A program made the position numbers and the translations under genes. From the NCBI RefSeq assembly GCF_030527935.1, contig NZ_JAUMZV010000001.1, forward strand, positions 62,001-126,000: a stretch of 64,000 nucleotides of DNA, written 5' to 3'. Shown here piece after piece: positions 49,155-58,872 of the stretch (position 1 is its first letter; each line of letters begins with the position of its first letter). The stretch comes from Kingella sp. (in: b-proteobacteria). Its GTDB lineage: Bacteria > Pseudomonadota > Gammaproteobacteria > Burkholderiales > Neisseriaceae. The notes under the pieces were generated by a model that ran no database searches, was not told where the DNA came from, and worked only from the letters and a program-made list of their open reading frames with translations.

Positions 49155-50981
49155 ATGAAAAAATATTTTTACGCGCTGTTGGCGTGTTTGAGCTTGGCGC
49201 AGTTTTCTGGCGCGGCGGTGAACGCAGATGATTTGTTGCCACCTGAACAGGCGTTTGTGCCAACGGTAACCGTGTCGGACAAGGGCGTGGATGTGCAGTT
49301 TAAAATTGCCGATGGCTATTATCTGTATCAGGGCAAGATTACGGCGGAGACGCAGCCTGAAAAGCTGTTGCGCGACAAGGCGGCGTTTAGCCAAGGAGAG
49401 CAAAAGGAAGATGAGTTTTTTGGCAAGCAAGTGGTGTATCACCGCGCGGCAAATGTGAAATGGGATTACGCCCAGCCTGCGCCGGCATCTTATAAGCTCA
49501 CGCTGCATTATCAGGGCTGCGCGGAAGCGGGCGTGTGCTATCCGCCTGTGGACACGGAGTTGAACATCAACGGCTCGGGCGTATATGCGCCGCAAGATGG
49601 GGCGGGCGATGGTGCAAAGGATATGTTTGTAAAGCCGCAGGGGAGCGTTCAGGCGGATTCGTTAGCCGCGCAAACGCCAGCGGCGGCGCAGAATACTCCC
49701 CTTTCGTCCGCAACTGCTGATGCTGATTTCGCCCTATCGCGCGACACGTTGGGCAAAAATTTGCTCACGTTTTTTGTGTTTGGCTTGGGGCTGAGTTTCA
49801 CCGCGTGTATGTATCCGCTGCTGCCGATTGTGTCCAGCATTATTGTGGGCGACAAATCGGGCAGCAAGCGGCGGGCATTTGCGCTGTCGCTGGTGTATGT
49901 GCAAGGGCTGGCGGTTACTTATGCGGCGGTGGGCGTGCTGGCGGGGCTAACGGGCGCGTTGCTCACCGTGTGGCTGCAACAGGCTTGGATGGTGCTAACG
50001 GCTTCGGGCTTGATGGTGCTGCTGGCGTTGTCTATGTTTGGCGTGTTCAATTTGCAACTGCCCAACGCGCTGCAAAGCTATTTTCAAAATCAAAGCAACA
50101 AGTTATCAGGCGGCAAGGCGGCGAGCGTGTTTGCGATGGGGATGTTTTCCGCGTTAATCGTAGGGCCGTGCGTTGCGCCGCCGTTGGCGTTTGCGCTGGG
50201 CTATATTGGGCAAACAGGCGATGCGCTGCTGGGCGGCGCGGCGTTGTATGCGATGGCGTTGGGCACGGGCGTGCCGCTGGTGCTGGTGGGCACGTTTGGC
50301 GGGCATATTTTGCCGCGTGCGGGCGATTGGATGAACGGCATCAAATATGCGTTTGGCGTGATTTTGCTGGCGGTGGCGGTGTATTTGGCGGCGGGCTTTT
50401 TGCCCTACGCGCTCACTGCCACGCTTTACACGGCGTTGATGATTGCACCCGCGCTGTATTGGTTTTGGCGATTGCCCAAACTATCAGGCAGCCTGAAAAC
50501 CATTTCGGCGGTGCTGGCGACGGCATTGGCAATCGGCGGCGCGTGGTTTGGCTGGCAAAGCGCAAATGGCGGCACCACCGCGCTGCACGAATTTCTGACG
50601 CTGCATCGCGCTGATGCGAATGTGGCGCATGGCAAGAAGTTTACCGATGTAAGCGCGTTGAAAACGGCGATTCAGGCTGCCTTTGCGGAGAACCCCAATC
50701 AGCCTGTGCTGCTGGATTTTTATGCCGATTGGTGCACATCGTGCCGCGAAATGGAAGCGAAAACGTTTACCGATGCGGGCGTTCAGGCGGCTGTGCCGTT
50801 GCACCGCTTGATGCAAATTGATGTTACCCAAGCCACGCCCGAACAAAAGGCGTTGTTGCAGGAATATGGCTTGTATGGCCCACCTGGGTTGTTTGTGCTA
50901 AAAGCAGACGGCAGCCGCAGCAAACCGCTGTTGGGCTATGCGGCGGCGGATAAGTTTGTGGCTTGGTATCAGCAGCAGTAG
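49155..50981 (+). CDS. dsbD: Thiol:disulfide interchange protein DsbD
   Basis: A 608-aa inner-membrane electron carrier that brings reducing power to the periplasm. The start MKKYFYALLACLSL (with AAAGGAA upstream) opens a signal peptide; an upstream in-frame ATG is less likely. The N-terminal domain carries the Cys pair in GCAEAGVCYPP. Eight membrane helices follow, with Cys in SFTACMYPLLP and GPCVAPPLAF. The C-terminal thioredoxin-like domain has DFYADWCTSCREME. A perfect DUS-pair terminator follows. Confidence 0.96.
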   Translation: MKKYFYALLACLSLAQFSGAAVNADDLLPPEQAFVPTVTVSDKGVDVQFKIADGYYLYQGKITAETQPEKLLRDKAAFSQGEQKEDEFFGKQVVYHRAANVKWDYAQPAPASYKLTLHYQGCAEAGVCYPPVDTELNINGSGVYAPQDGAGDGAKDMFVKPQGSVQADSLAAQTPAAAQNTPLSSATADADFALSRDTLGKNLLTFFVFGLGLSFTACMYPLLPIVSSIIVGDKSGSKRRAFALSLVYVQGLAVTYAAVGVLAGLTGALLTVWLQQAWMVLTASGLMVLLALSMFGVFNLQLPNALQSYFQNQSNKLSGGKAASVFAMGMFSALIVGPCVAPPLAFALGYIGQTGDALLGGAALYAMALGTGVPLVLVGTFGGHILPRAGDWMNGIKYAFGVILLAVAVYLAAGFLPYALTATLYTALMIAPALYWFWRLPKLSGSLKTISAVLATALAIGGAWFGWQSANGGTTALHEFLTLHRADANVAHGKKFTDVSALKTAIQAAFAENPNQPVLLDFYADWCTSCREMEAKTFTDAGVQAAVPLHRLMQIDVTQATPEQKALLQEYGLYGPPGLFVLKADGSRSKPLLGYAAADKFVAWYQQQ

Positions 50982-50989
50982 GCACTTGG

Positions 50990-51031
50990 GGCAGCCTGAA
51001 AATGGGATTTCATTTTCAGGCTGCCTTTTTT
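50990..51031 (+). terminator. DUS-pair terminator after dsbD
   Basis: Perfect 15-base arms (50990-51004 and 51011-51025), a six-base loop and six T (51026-51031). It is the clearest case in the window of a DUS pair acting as an intrinsic terminator. Confidence 0.9.
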
Positions 51032-51093
51032 GCATTCAAAGGCAGCCTGAAACCCCGCTATAATCCCCACCTTTTCCATCCGCCCCCACCACC

Positions 51094-52638
51094 ATGCTCC
51101 CCAAACTTGACCGCATCTGGCAAATCCCCGCCGTCTATTTCATCCTGCTCACCGCACTCGCGCTCGCCACGCCGCTCACCTTTGCCCCGTATTACCAATT
51201 TTGGCTGATGCCGCTGCTGTTTGGCGGCTTGGTGCGCCTGATTGAGCTCAAACCCCACCGCGCCGTGCGTTCTGCCTATTGGTTTGGCTTCATCGGCTAC
51301 ACCGCGCAATTTTGGTGGATACACACCGCGCTACACGGCATCGCCAAGCTGCCCGAATACTTCGCCCTGCCGCTCACCCTGCTGCTGCCCGCCTTTTTGG
51401 GGCTTTACCCCGCGCTTGCCTTTTGGCTCTATCGCCATTTCGGGCTGCCGCGCAGCATCGGGCTGGGCATCGGCTTGCCCGTGCTGTGGACGCTCACCGA
51501 GTTCGCCCGTGAACGCTTGCTCACAGGCTTTGGCTGGGGCGCGTTGGGCTACTCGCAAATCGCCGATAACAGCCCGCTGGCAGGCTTCGCCCCCATCGGG
51601 GGCATCCATCTGGTAACCTTTGCCACCGCGCTGGTGGGCACATGGCTGGTGTTGTTGGTGAACAGCCGCGCCGCCAAACCGCGCATCGCCGCCGCCATCG
51701 GCATCACCAGCCTATTGCTTTCAGGCTGCCTATTGCGCACCATCGCGTTCACCCAGCCCACAGGCCACCCCACCACCGTAGCCCTAGCGCAAGGCAATAT
51801 TGAACAGCGGCTAAAATTTGCCCAAAACCAGCTTTTTCCCACCTATCAACGCTATCTTGGCCAAGTTGCCAGCACCCGCGCCCAAATCGTTATCCTGCCC
51901 GAAACCGCGCTGCCCGTGTTCCTGCAAAACACCCCCAGCGACATCCTGCAAGATTTCGCCCAAACCGCCCGCCGCAACGGCAGCAGCCTAGCCGTGGGCG
52001 TGCCCATGTTTACCCCCGATAGCGAAAATTATCTCAACGCCATCGTCAATCTCACCGACTACACCGCGCAAACGCAGCCTGAAACGCTGCCCATCTACGC
52101 CAAAAACCACCTTGTGCCCTTTGGCGAATACAAGCCGCTCAAACCGTTTACCCAGTTTCTCTACAATGCCATGAATATGCCCTTGGGCGATTTTCAACAA
52201 GGCGGCGCAGCGCAAGCCCCGTTTAGCATGGCAAACCAAAAAGTCGCGTTTAACATCTGCTACGAAGATGGCTTTGGCGACGAGCTGATTGCATCCGCCC
52301 GCCAAGCCACCTTGCTTGCCAACGCCAGCAACATGGCATGGTATGGCGACTCCAACGCCATGTGGCAACAGCTGCAACAATCGCAAACCCGCGCCCTAGA
52401 ACTCGGACGCTACATGATTCGCGCCACCAACACAGGCGCAACCGCCATCGTTTCGCCGCAAGGCAGCATCGTCAAACAAGCTACGCCCAACACCGCCACC
52501 GTGCTAGAAGGCAGCGTGCAAGGCATGGCAGGCGAAACCCCGTTTATGCGGTTCGGTGGCTCGCTGCCCTTGATTGGCTTGCTTGCCGCCATCGCAGGGT
52601 GGTTGAAATGGCGGTTTAGGCAGCCTGAAAACGAGTAA
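51094..52638 (+). CDS. lnt: Apolipoprotein N-acyltransferase
   Basis: A 514-aa inner-membrane enzyme adding the third acyl chain to lipoproteins. About seven membrane helices precede a nitrilase-like periplasmic domain. The catalytic triad blocks are visible: Glu in VILPETALPVF, Lys in YAKNHLVPFGEY and Cys in FNICYEDGFGDEL. TATAAT at 51059-51064 lies 30 bases upstream. The C-terminus ends in RQPENE, encoded by a DUS. A MITE follows downstream. Confidence 0.96.
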   Translation: MLPKLDRIWQIPAVYFILLTALALATPLTFAPYYQFWLMPLLFGGLVRLIELKPHRAVRSAYWFGFIGYTAQFWWIHTALHGIAKLPEYFALPLTLLLPAFLGLYPALAFWLYRHFGLPRSIGLGIGLPVLWTLTEFARERLLTGFGWGALGYSQIADNSPLAGFAPIGGIHLVTFATALVGTWLVLLVNSRAAKPRIAAAIGITSLLLSGCLLRTIAFTQPTGHPTTVALAQGNIEQRLKFAQNQLFPTYQRYLGQVASTRAQIVILPETALPVFLQNTPSDILQDFAQTARRNGSSLAVGVPMFTPDSENYLNAIVNLTDYTAQTQPETLPIYAKNHLVPFGEYKPLKPFTQFLYNAMNMPLGDFQQGGAAQAPFSMANQKVAFNICYEDGFGDELIASARQATLLANASNMAWYGDSNAMWQQLQQSQTRALELGRYMIRATNTGATAIVSPQGSIVKQATPNTATVLEGSVQGMAGETPFMRFGGSLPLIGLLAAIAGWLKWRFRQPENE

Positions 52639-52666
52639 AGCGAGTTTGAGCACAGCTAAAACAATT

Positions 52667-52828
52667 AGAACCTGTATTCACTATTTTCATAGGCAGATTT
52701 GATGACATAAAAGCGTGGATACAAGGCAAAAAGCACAGCAAGGTTGGACACCTTGCGAGCATTTTTAACGCAGTAGCCGCGTTTTTAGGGCATAAAAGAT
52801 GACTATGAAAATAGTGAATACAGGTTCT
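52667..52828. mobile_element. 162-bp MITE-like element, copy 2
   Basis: Same length as, and reverse complement of, the element at 28178-28339, with AGAACCTGTATTCACTATTT-type terminal inverted repeats. Minor differences are spread along the element. It occupies half of the 323-base lnt-panD gap; the rest is DUS. Confidence 0.85.
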
Positions 52829-52961
52829 TAAACCGTTTGATGTCATGCCAACTACGTTTTTACTGAATAGATTAACTTTCAGGCTGCCCCTATCCCAAGG
52901 CAGCCTGAAACCCATTAACCGCGTATAATCCGCGCCTTTCCCATTTGCAAAGCAACCCACC

Positions 52962-53345
52962 ATGTTTAGAACCCTACTCGGCGGCAAAATCCACCTCGCC
53001 ACCGTAACCCAAGCCGACTTAAACTACGTTGGCAGCATCACCATAGACCAAAACCTGCTAGACGCAGCAGGCATTTGCGTGAACGAAAAAGTGCAAATCG
53101 TGAACAACAACAACGGCGCACGCTTTGAAACCTACACCATCGCAGGCGAGCGCGGCAGCGGCATCGTGTGCCTAAACGGCGCAGCCGCGCGGCTGGTGCA
53201 AGCGGGCGATATTGTCATCATCATGTCGTATGTGCTGCTGTCCGAACCCGAAATCGCCGCGCATCAGCCCAAAGTGGTGCTGGTGGATGGCGCAAACCAA
53301 ATCCGCGAGATTATTCATTACGAGCCAGCCAATACGGTTTTGTAG
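52962..53345 (+). CDS. panD: Aspartate 1-decarboxylase
   Basis: A 127-aa proenzyme for beta-alanine in pantothenate synthesis. Self-cleavage occurs at Gly24-Ser25 in LNYVGSITID to create the pyruvoyl group. The block NEKVQIVNNNNGARFETY, AGERGSGIVCLNGAAAR (with conserved substrate residues) and the closing NQIREI are typical. Length matches the family. The start is the ATG of MFRTLLGGKIH, after a DUS-rich leader and a TATAAT-like box (CGTATAATCC). Confidence 0.97.
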   Translation: MFRTLLGGKIHLATVTQADLNYVGSITIDQNLLDAAGICVNEKVQIVNNNNGARFETYTIAGERGSGIVCLNGAAARLVQAGDIVIIMSYVLLSEPEIAAHQPKVVLVDGANQIREIIHYEPANTVL

Positions 53346-53366
53346 CGTTAAGGCAGCCTGAAAAAC

Positions 53367-53399
53367 AAAGCCGTTTGGCATTGCACCAAACGGCTTTTT
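53367..53399 (+). terminator. Intrinsic terminator after panD
   Basis: AAAGCCGTTTGG (53367-53378) and CCAAACGGCTTT (53386-53397) form a perfect 12-base stem with a T-rich end. It may also serve the convergent methyltransferase gene. Confidence 0.85.
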
Positions 53400-53425
53400 A
53401 CTGGATAGATTGGCTTTCAGGCTGC

Positions 53426-54049
53426 CTATCCCCGCCCCGCCGCCAGCCGATACACCCACACCGCAGCAGGCGGCGAATTGCGCCACACCACCGCGTGCCG
53501 AAAGCTCTCAATGCCCGTATCCGCCGCCAACAGCGGAACCGGATTTTTCAGCCCATAAGTAAACTGCACCAACACCGACTGCGGGTTTTTGTGCAATTCG
53601 CTCTGCAAAAACAAGCCAATAGCCCGCGCCTCATCTTTCGCCAAACTGCGAAACGGCAGCGACGACACAATCGTTTTGTTGCCCGCCTCCTGCCAATGCG
53701 GCAAATCCTGCACCTTGCAACACGCCACCTCAATCTCAGGCATTCTACGCTGCAATTCCAGCGCAAGCGGCTCCAAAAACTCGCACGCCACCAAGCGATT
53801 TTTCTGCGCCAGCGACTGTGCCAACACCCGCGTAATCGCCCCATTGCCCGCGCCCGCCTCAATAAACAACGCATCCCGCGCCCCATAACGCAACGCCGCC
53901 GAAGTCATCGCCCGCCCCAGCATTTTGGAAGACGGCAACACGCTGCCCACATTGCGCGGATGGCGCGCATAGCGTTTCAGCCAACCTGCCGCTTCATGGC
54001 TTTGCTGCGAAACATGGCTAAACAAACGAGAAACAAAACTAGGCTTCAT
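53426..54049 (-). CDS. SAM-dependent methyltransferase (PmtA/KsgA-like)
   Basis: A 207-aa class I methyltransferase. Motif I is LFIEAGAGNGAITRVL, followed by an acidic residue in LVACEFLEPLALEL that should hold the ribose. A catalytic-type block TIVSSLPFRSL lies near residue 125. The pattern GNxxxxLPF(x)SL resembles phospholipid N-methyltransferases and rRNA adenine dimethylases. The substrate cannot be decided from sequence. It is a single gene convergent with panD. Confidence 0.8.
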   Translation of the reverse strand: MKPSFVSRLFSHVSQQSHEAAGWLKRYARHPRNVGSVLPSSKMLGRAMTSAALRYGARDALFIEAGAGNGAITRVLAQSLAQKNRLVACEFLEPLALELQRRMPEIEVACCKVQDLPHWQEAGNKTIVSSLPFRSLAKDEARAIGLFLQSELHKNPQSVLVQFTYGLKNPVPLLAADTGIESFRHAVVWRNSPPAAVWVYRLAAGRG

Positions 54050-54253
54050 AGCGATAACGTTTTCAATAAAAAGATTTGAGATTATAACCAGTTATCACGC
54101 GTTATAGATAACGCCTTTCAGGCTGCCTAAAATAAATACTTTAATGCCATCCATTAAGCAAATTAAGTTCCAAATCAACAAACCCCGCTGCTATTTTTGA
54201 TATAGTAGGCAGCCTGAAAATCATCCATCCACCCCATCCACGAAAGCCCAACC

Positions 54254-55729
54254 ATGATTACCAAAGCCCAATACCAAGCCCAAGCCGCGCAAGGCTACAA
54301 CCGCATCCCGCTGGTGCAAGAACTGCTCGCCGATTTAGACACACCGCTGTCGCTGTATCTGAAACTCGCCAACCAGCCGTTTAGCTATCTGCTGGAATCG
54401 GTGGTGGGCGGCGAACGCTTTGGGCGGTATTCCTTTATCGGGCTGCCCTGCCGCGACTACATCAAAGTAGCGGGCAATCGCACCGAAATCTACCAAAATC
54501 ATCAGCTTATCCAAACGCACGATGGCAATCCGCTGGACATCATCGCGCAATACCACGCGCAATTCAAAACACCCTACATCCCCAGCCTGCCCCGCTTCAC
54601 AGGCGGCTTGGTGGGCTATTTTGGCTACGAGAGCATTTATTATTTTGAACACATCGCCCATAGATTAAAGCAGCCTGAAAAAGCCAACCCTTTGAACACG
54701 CCCGATATTTTGCTGATGCTGTCGCAAGAATTGGCGGTGGTGGACAACCTAAGCGGCAAAATCCACCTGATTGTGTATGCCGACCCCAGCCAGCCGCAGG
54801 GCTACGAAATCGCGCGCGAGAAGCTGGAAAACCTACGCGAAAAGCTGCGCCAAAGCGTTGCCATTCCGCTGTCGCTGGGCAGCCAACGCACCACGCCGCA
54901 GCATCTTACCGGCGAAGCAACGTTTAAAAGCTATGTGCGCCGCGTGCGCGACTATATTCTCAACGGCGATTGTATGCAGGTAGTGCCTGCGCAAAGCATG
55001 AAGCTGCCTTTTGCCGACAATCCGCTGCATCTGTATCGCGCCTTGCGCACGCTCAACCCATCGCCTTATCTGTTTTACTACCATTTTAGCGATTTCCACA
55101 TTGTTGGCTCATCGCCCGAAATTTTGGTGCGCCGCGAACGCGATAAAGTGGTGGTGCGTCCGATTGCGGGCACGCGGCTGCGCGGGGCAACGCCCGAGCA
55201 AGACCTTGCCAACGAGCAAGATTTGCTCAACGACCCCAAAGAAATCGCTGAACACACCATGCTGATTGATTTAGGGCGCAACGATGTGGGGCGCATCAGC
55301 CAAATCGGCAAAGTGGCGGTTACCGATAAAATGGTGGTGGAAAAATATTCTCATGTGATGCACATCGTTTCCAACGTGGAAGGCAGCCTGAAACCCAACA
55401 CCAGCAATATGGACATCCTTGCCGCCACGTTCCCCGCAGGCACACTCTCGGGTGCGCCCAAAGTGCGCGCGCTGGAAATCATTGAGGAGCTGGAAACCAC
55501 CAAGCGCAATATTTTCGGCGGCGCGGTGGGCGTGTGGGGCTTTAATAACGACATGGATTTGGCGATTGCCATCCGCACCGCCATCATTAAGAACGATGAG
55601 TTGTTTGTGAGCAGCGGCGCAGGCATTGTGGCGGACAGCGTGGAAGAGAACGAATGGCAGGAAACGCAAAACAAAGCGCGGGCGGTGCTGCGCGCGGCGG
55701 AAATGGTGCAGGATGGGCTGGATAAATAA
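54254..55729 (+). CDS. trpE: Anthranilate synthase component I
   Basis: A 491-aa chorismate-using enzyme of tryptophan synthesis. The tryptophan feedback motif is LLESVVGGERFGRYSFIG. The catalytic C-terminal blocks GDCMQVVPAQ, PIAGTRLRG, EHTMLIDLGRNDVGRI, FPAGTLSGAPKVRA and SGAGIVADS are all intact. The glutamine amidotransferase partner (trpG) is not adjacent. DUS-encoded QPEK and a further DUS (EGSLKP) lie inside. A TATAGT box lies near 54201. Confidence 0.97.
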   Translation: MITKAQYQAQAAQGYNRIPLVQELLADLDTPLSLYLKLANQPFSYLLESVVGGERFGRYSFIGLPCRDYIKVAGNRTEIYQNHQLIQTHDGNPLDIIAQYHAQFKTPYIPSLPRFTGGLVGYFGYESIYYFEHIAHRLKQPEKANPLNTPDILLMLSQELAVVDNLSGKIHLIVYADPSQPQGYEIAREKLENLREKLRQSVAIPLSLGSQRTTPQHLTGEATFKSYVRRVRDYILNGDCMQVVPAQSMKLPFADNPLHLYRALRTLNPSPYLFYYHFSDFHIVGSSPEILVRRERDKVVVRPIAGTRLRGATPEQDLANEQDLLNDPKEIAEHTMLIDLGRNDVGRISQIGKVAVTDKMVVEKYSHVMHIVSNVEGSLKPNTSNMDILAATFPAGTLSGAPKVRALEIIEELETTKRNIFGGAVGVWGFNNDMDLAIAIRTAIIKNDELFVSSGAGIVADSVEENEWQETQNKARAVLRAAEMVQDGLDK

Positions 55730-55856
55730 GAAATTTCAGGCTGCCTTGTGAACCGATTAGGCAGCCTGAAAACGTCATTTGGCTATTATTGAATACACCA
55801 TTTTAGCTTTCAGGCTGCCTAATCGTTGAACAACCAATCAACCCAAAAGAAACCCC

Positions 55857-56213
55857 ATGCAACGCCTAACACTCATTCTCGCTACCCTGCTGCTTGCCAC
55901 CCCAGCCGTCGCCGCGCCCAAGCTCAAAACCTTCCCCTTGGACGAATCTGGCTGCGCCCAAAACGTGCCAGTCAAAAAAGGCGAACGCTATCGCATCCAC
56001 GCCGCAGCAGACGGCACAATCTTTACCGTATCCAATGGCTACGCCGCTTATGCCACGCTCTACGCCGCCGCAGGCAAAGCCGTGCCGCCCGAACGCGCCA
56101 CGCGGGATGACGGCAGCGGCGAGCAATTTGCCGAATTGCGCCAAGGCAACCATGTGCTAAAAATCAACCGCAGCCAAACCATCAAGCGTTTGTGCATCAA
56201 CGCCGAAAATTAA
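55857..56213 (+). CDS. Hypothetical periplasmic protein, 118 aa
   Basis: The signal peptide MQRLTLILATLLLATPAVAA is followed by about 97 residues that look strand-rich (ESGCAQNVPVKKGERYRIHA, TIFTVSNGYAAYATLY). Two Cys (SGCAQ and RLCINAE) near the two ends could form a disulfide. I do not recognise the family. It lies alone between trpE and the metallophosphoesterase gene. Confidence 0.7.
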   Translation: MQRLTLILATLLLATPAVAAPKLKTFPLDESGCAQNVPVKKGERYRIHAAADGTIFTVSNGYAAYATLYAAAGKAVPPERATRDDGSGEQFAELRQGNHVLKINRSQTIKRLCINAEN

Positions 56214-56315
56214 CCGCCCTGCGTTCGTCCCCTCTTTTTTCAGGCTGCCTGTGCATCATATAGGCAGCCTGAAAATTCTGCTAAAATCGCCCCCTTTTTT
56301 CACACACACGACACA

Positions 56316-57401
56316 ATGCCTGCCCTATTTATCGCCGTGCTGATTGCGCTGCAACTCTTTATCTATCTCGCCGCCCGCGCCGCGCTGTGGCAATTTCGCA
56401 TCCAACACCCAGCCCAACGCAAAACGCTCTACATCCTTGCCTACGCGCTGTGCAACGGCTTCACCATCGCCGCGCTGGTGCTGCGCCAAAGCCTGCTGTT
56501 TCGGCTCAACGCCGCCATGCTGGTTGCCCTGCTGTATATCGTGCTTACCAGCATCGCCACGCTCATCATCTGGCACATCGCCCGCCCGATTAGGCAGCCT
56601 GAAAAGCTCGCCCGCGAGCTGCGCATCCTAGCCCCCGCGCTGCTGATTGCCCTGTTTGCCCTGTCGGTTTACAACGCCTACACCCCCGTGGTGCGCCATA
56701 TCAGCATCCAAATCAACAAACCGCTTGCCCAGCACATCCGCATCGGCATGGCATCCGACACCCACCTTGGCACGCTGGTGGGCGCGCGCCAGCTAGACAA
56801 ACTCGCCCGCATCATGCAGCAAGAAAAAGTGGACATCATCCTGCTACCGGGCGACATCATGGATGACGACATCGCCGCCTACACCGCCGAAAACATGAAG
56901 CCCCACCTTGCCAAACTGCGCGCCCCGCTGGGCGTGTATGCCACGCTGGGCAACCACGACTACTTCATCAACCCGCAAGCCATCACCCGCGCCATTGAAG
57001 ACGCAGGCATCCAAGTGCTGCACGACCAAACCGTGCTCATCAACCAGCAATTTTGGCTCATCGGGTGACCCGACAACCTAGACAGCCACCGCCAAAAAAC
57101 CAGCGAACTCATCAAACACACCAACCCCGCACAGCCCATCATCCTGCTAGACCACCGCCCCGACCAAATCGCCGAACACGCCAATCTGCCCATAGATTTG
57201 CAACTATCGGGACACGTTCACAACGGGCAAACCTTCCCCGCCAACTTCATCACCAAAATGCTTTACCCCGCGCTGGCATACTGCTATAAAGCCATCGGCA
57301 ACGGGCATTTTGTCGTAACCTCGGGCTACGGCTTTTGGGGCGTGCCGTTCCGCCTTGGCTCGCAAAGCGAAGTGTGGATAATTGACGAGAAAGAGAAGTA
57401 A
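56316..57401 (+). pseudogene. Membrane-anchored metallophosphoesterase interrupted by TGA
   Basis: The N-terminal 120 residues hold four membrane helices. The calcineurin-like domain shows ASDTHLG, LPGDIMDDD and TLGNHDYF. At 57066 the codon after WLIG is TGA; the same frame continues with PDNLDSHRQ and reaches the metal-binding motif LSGHVHNGQTFP and the end at 57401. CGA-to-TGA would restore the usual GR(x)D block. The truncated product lacks the GHxH histidines and should be inactive. The disruption looks recent because the rest of the frame is clean. Confidence 0.8.
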
Positions 57402-57501
57402 GCGGTAATAGGCAGCCTGAAACCCCGCCCAACATTATTTTCAGGCTGCCTATACACCCAGCAGCCTGAAACCACCCCAACCCCAATCATCCTACCCCAC
57501 C

Positions 57502-58131
57502 ATGCACACCATCCAAGACTATCTCCAAACCCAAGCCCTCACGCTCAACCCCGAAGCCATCGCCATCGCCCGCGCCGCCACCCAAGCCATCATCGCCCAC
57601 GGGCAAGCCCACATAGACCGCAGCATCCTGCTGCCCAGCCACCTTGCCCCCCTGTTCGCCCAGCAGCCACAAACCGAAGCCCTGCTCAAACCGCTCTACA
57701 TGGCACTGGATTCCGCCCACAGCCAACACCCCAACCAAACCACCGTCCTTTACGGCAACCACATCCCCAGCCAAAGCCTGATTCGCCTGATTCAACACGG
57801 CGCAGCCATAGAAGAACGCATCCCGCTTACCGAACACCACTACTGGCAACATCTCCCCGCCCGCGCCGCGCAATCAGGCTGGGCGCAAATCGCCCCCAAC
57901 ACCCAACAATGGCTTGCCAACGGCGAACTGCACGGCACACACAACCTGCGCAGCTCCAGCCAAACCAGCCTGCCCATCAGCAAAGAAGACGGCATCGTGT
58001 ACGGCGTGCTGCACCTAGAAACCGCCGCCCCGCTCACCGATGAGCAACTTGCCCATTGGGTAGGCGTAGCCCTTGGCATCCATGCCACCCTAAGCCAACT
58101 GCTGCCGCCAGCCCAAAGCGCAGATGAATAG
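57502..58131 (+). CDS. GAF-like domain protein, 209 aa
   Basis: The C-terminal half (HGTHNLRSSSQTSLPISKED and GIVYGVLHLET) has the pattern of GAF domains. The N-terminal half is helical (LNPEAIAIARAATQAIIAHG). No output domain is attached. I cannot name a ligand. It lies between the broken phosphoesterase gene and ribA on the same strand. RBS-like sequence is weak. Confidence 0.65.
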   Translation: MHTIQDYLQTQALTLNPEAIAIARAATQAIIAHGQAHIDRSILLPSHLAPLFAQQPQTEALLKPLYMALDSAHSQHPNQTTVLYGNHIPSQSLIRLIQHGAAIEERIPLTEHHYWQHLPARAAQSGWAQIAPNTQQWLANGELHGTHNLRSSSQTSLPISKEDGIVYGVLHLETAAPLTDEQLAHWVGVALGIHATLSQLLPPAQSADE

Positions 58132-58283
58132 GCAGCCTGAAACCCAGTTCAGCGTAGCAACAACAAAACAGCAACGGCTCATTGCCACAATCTCCCCAGT
58201 CAAACCCCTTTTCAGGCTGCCTGCCCCCGATGCAGCCTGAAACCATAAACCCACTAACCACACACAAAGAAAGCAACCAAACC

Positions 58284-58871
58284 ATGCCACTACAACACAT
58301 CACCTCCTGCCGTCTCCCTACCGAACACGGCATCTACCAAATGCACGGCTACCAAGACAGCCAAACAGGGCAAGAACACATCGCCCTAGTGATGGGCGAC
58401 ATCACCACGCCCGAGCCCGTGCTCTCCCGCGTCCACTCCGAATGCCTAACAGGCGATGCCCTATTCTCACAAAAATGCGATTGCGGCCCCCAGCTTAAAG
58501 CCGCCATGCAAGCCATCCAAGCCCAAGGGCGTGGCGTGATTGTTTACCTGCGCCAAGAAGGGCGTGGCATTGGCTTAATCAACAAAATCCGCGCCTACGC
58601 CCTGCAAGACAAAGGCATGGACACCGTAGAAGCCAACCTCGCCCTCGGCTTGCCCATTGATGCCCGCGACTTCACCCTTGCCAAAGAAATCTACGACCAC
58701 CTCGGCATCCACAGCATCCGCCTGCTCACCAACAACCCCGAAAAAGTCCACACCCTGCAACAAGCAGGCATCCACATCACCGAACGCCTGCCCCTACACG
58801 TCGGCATCCATCCCGAAAACCAAAATTATCTCAACACCAAAGCCCAAAAACTTAACCACATGAAAGACTAA
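58284..58871 (+). CDS. ribA: GTP cyclohydrolase II
   Basis: A 195-aa enzyme opening riboflavin synthesis. The start MPLQHITSCRLPTEHG was chosen because the open frame upstream is a DUS stretch. The zinc Cys are in HSECLTGDALFSQKCDCG. The GTP-binding RQEGRGIGLINKI and the catalytic Tyr/Arg region are intact. It is followed two bases after its stop by a DUF1304 gene. No FMN riboswitch is visible upstream. Confidence 0.96.
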   Translation: MPLQHITSCRLPTEHGIYQMHGYQDSQTGQEHIALVMGDITTPEPVLSRVHSECLTGDALFSQKCDCGPQLKAAMQAIQAQGRGVIVYLRQEGRGIGLINKIRAYALQDKGMDTVEANLALGLPIDARDFTLAKEIYDHLGIHSIRLLTNNPEKVHTLQQAGIHITERLPLHVGIHPENQNYLNTKAQKLNHMKD

Positions 58872-58872
58872 A

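Noticed and set aside
57066..57068. Selenocysteine codon in the phosphoesterase
   Set aside because: The position is expected to be Arg, no SECIS-like hairpin is evident right after it, and a CGA-to-TGA change explains it simply.
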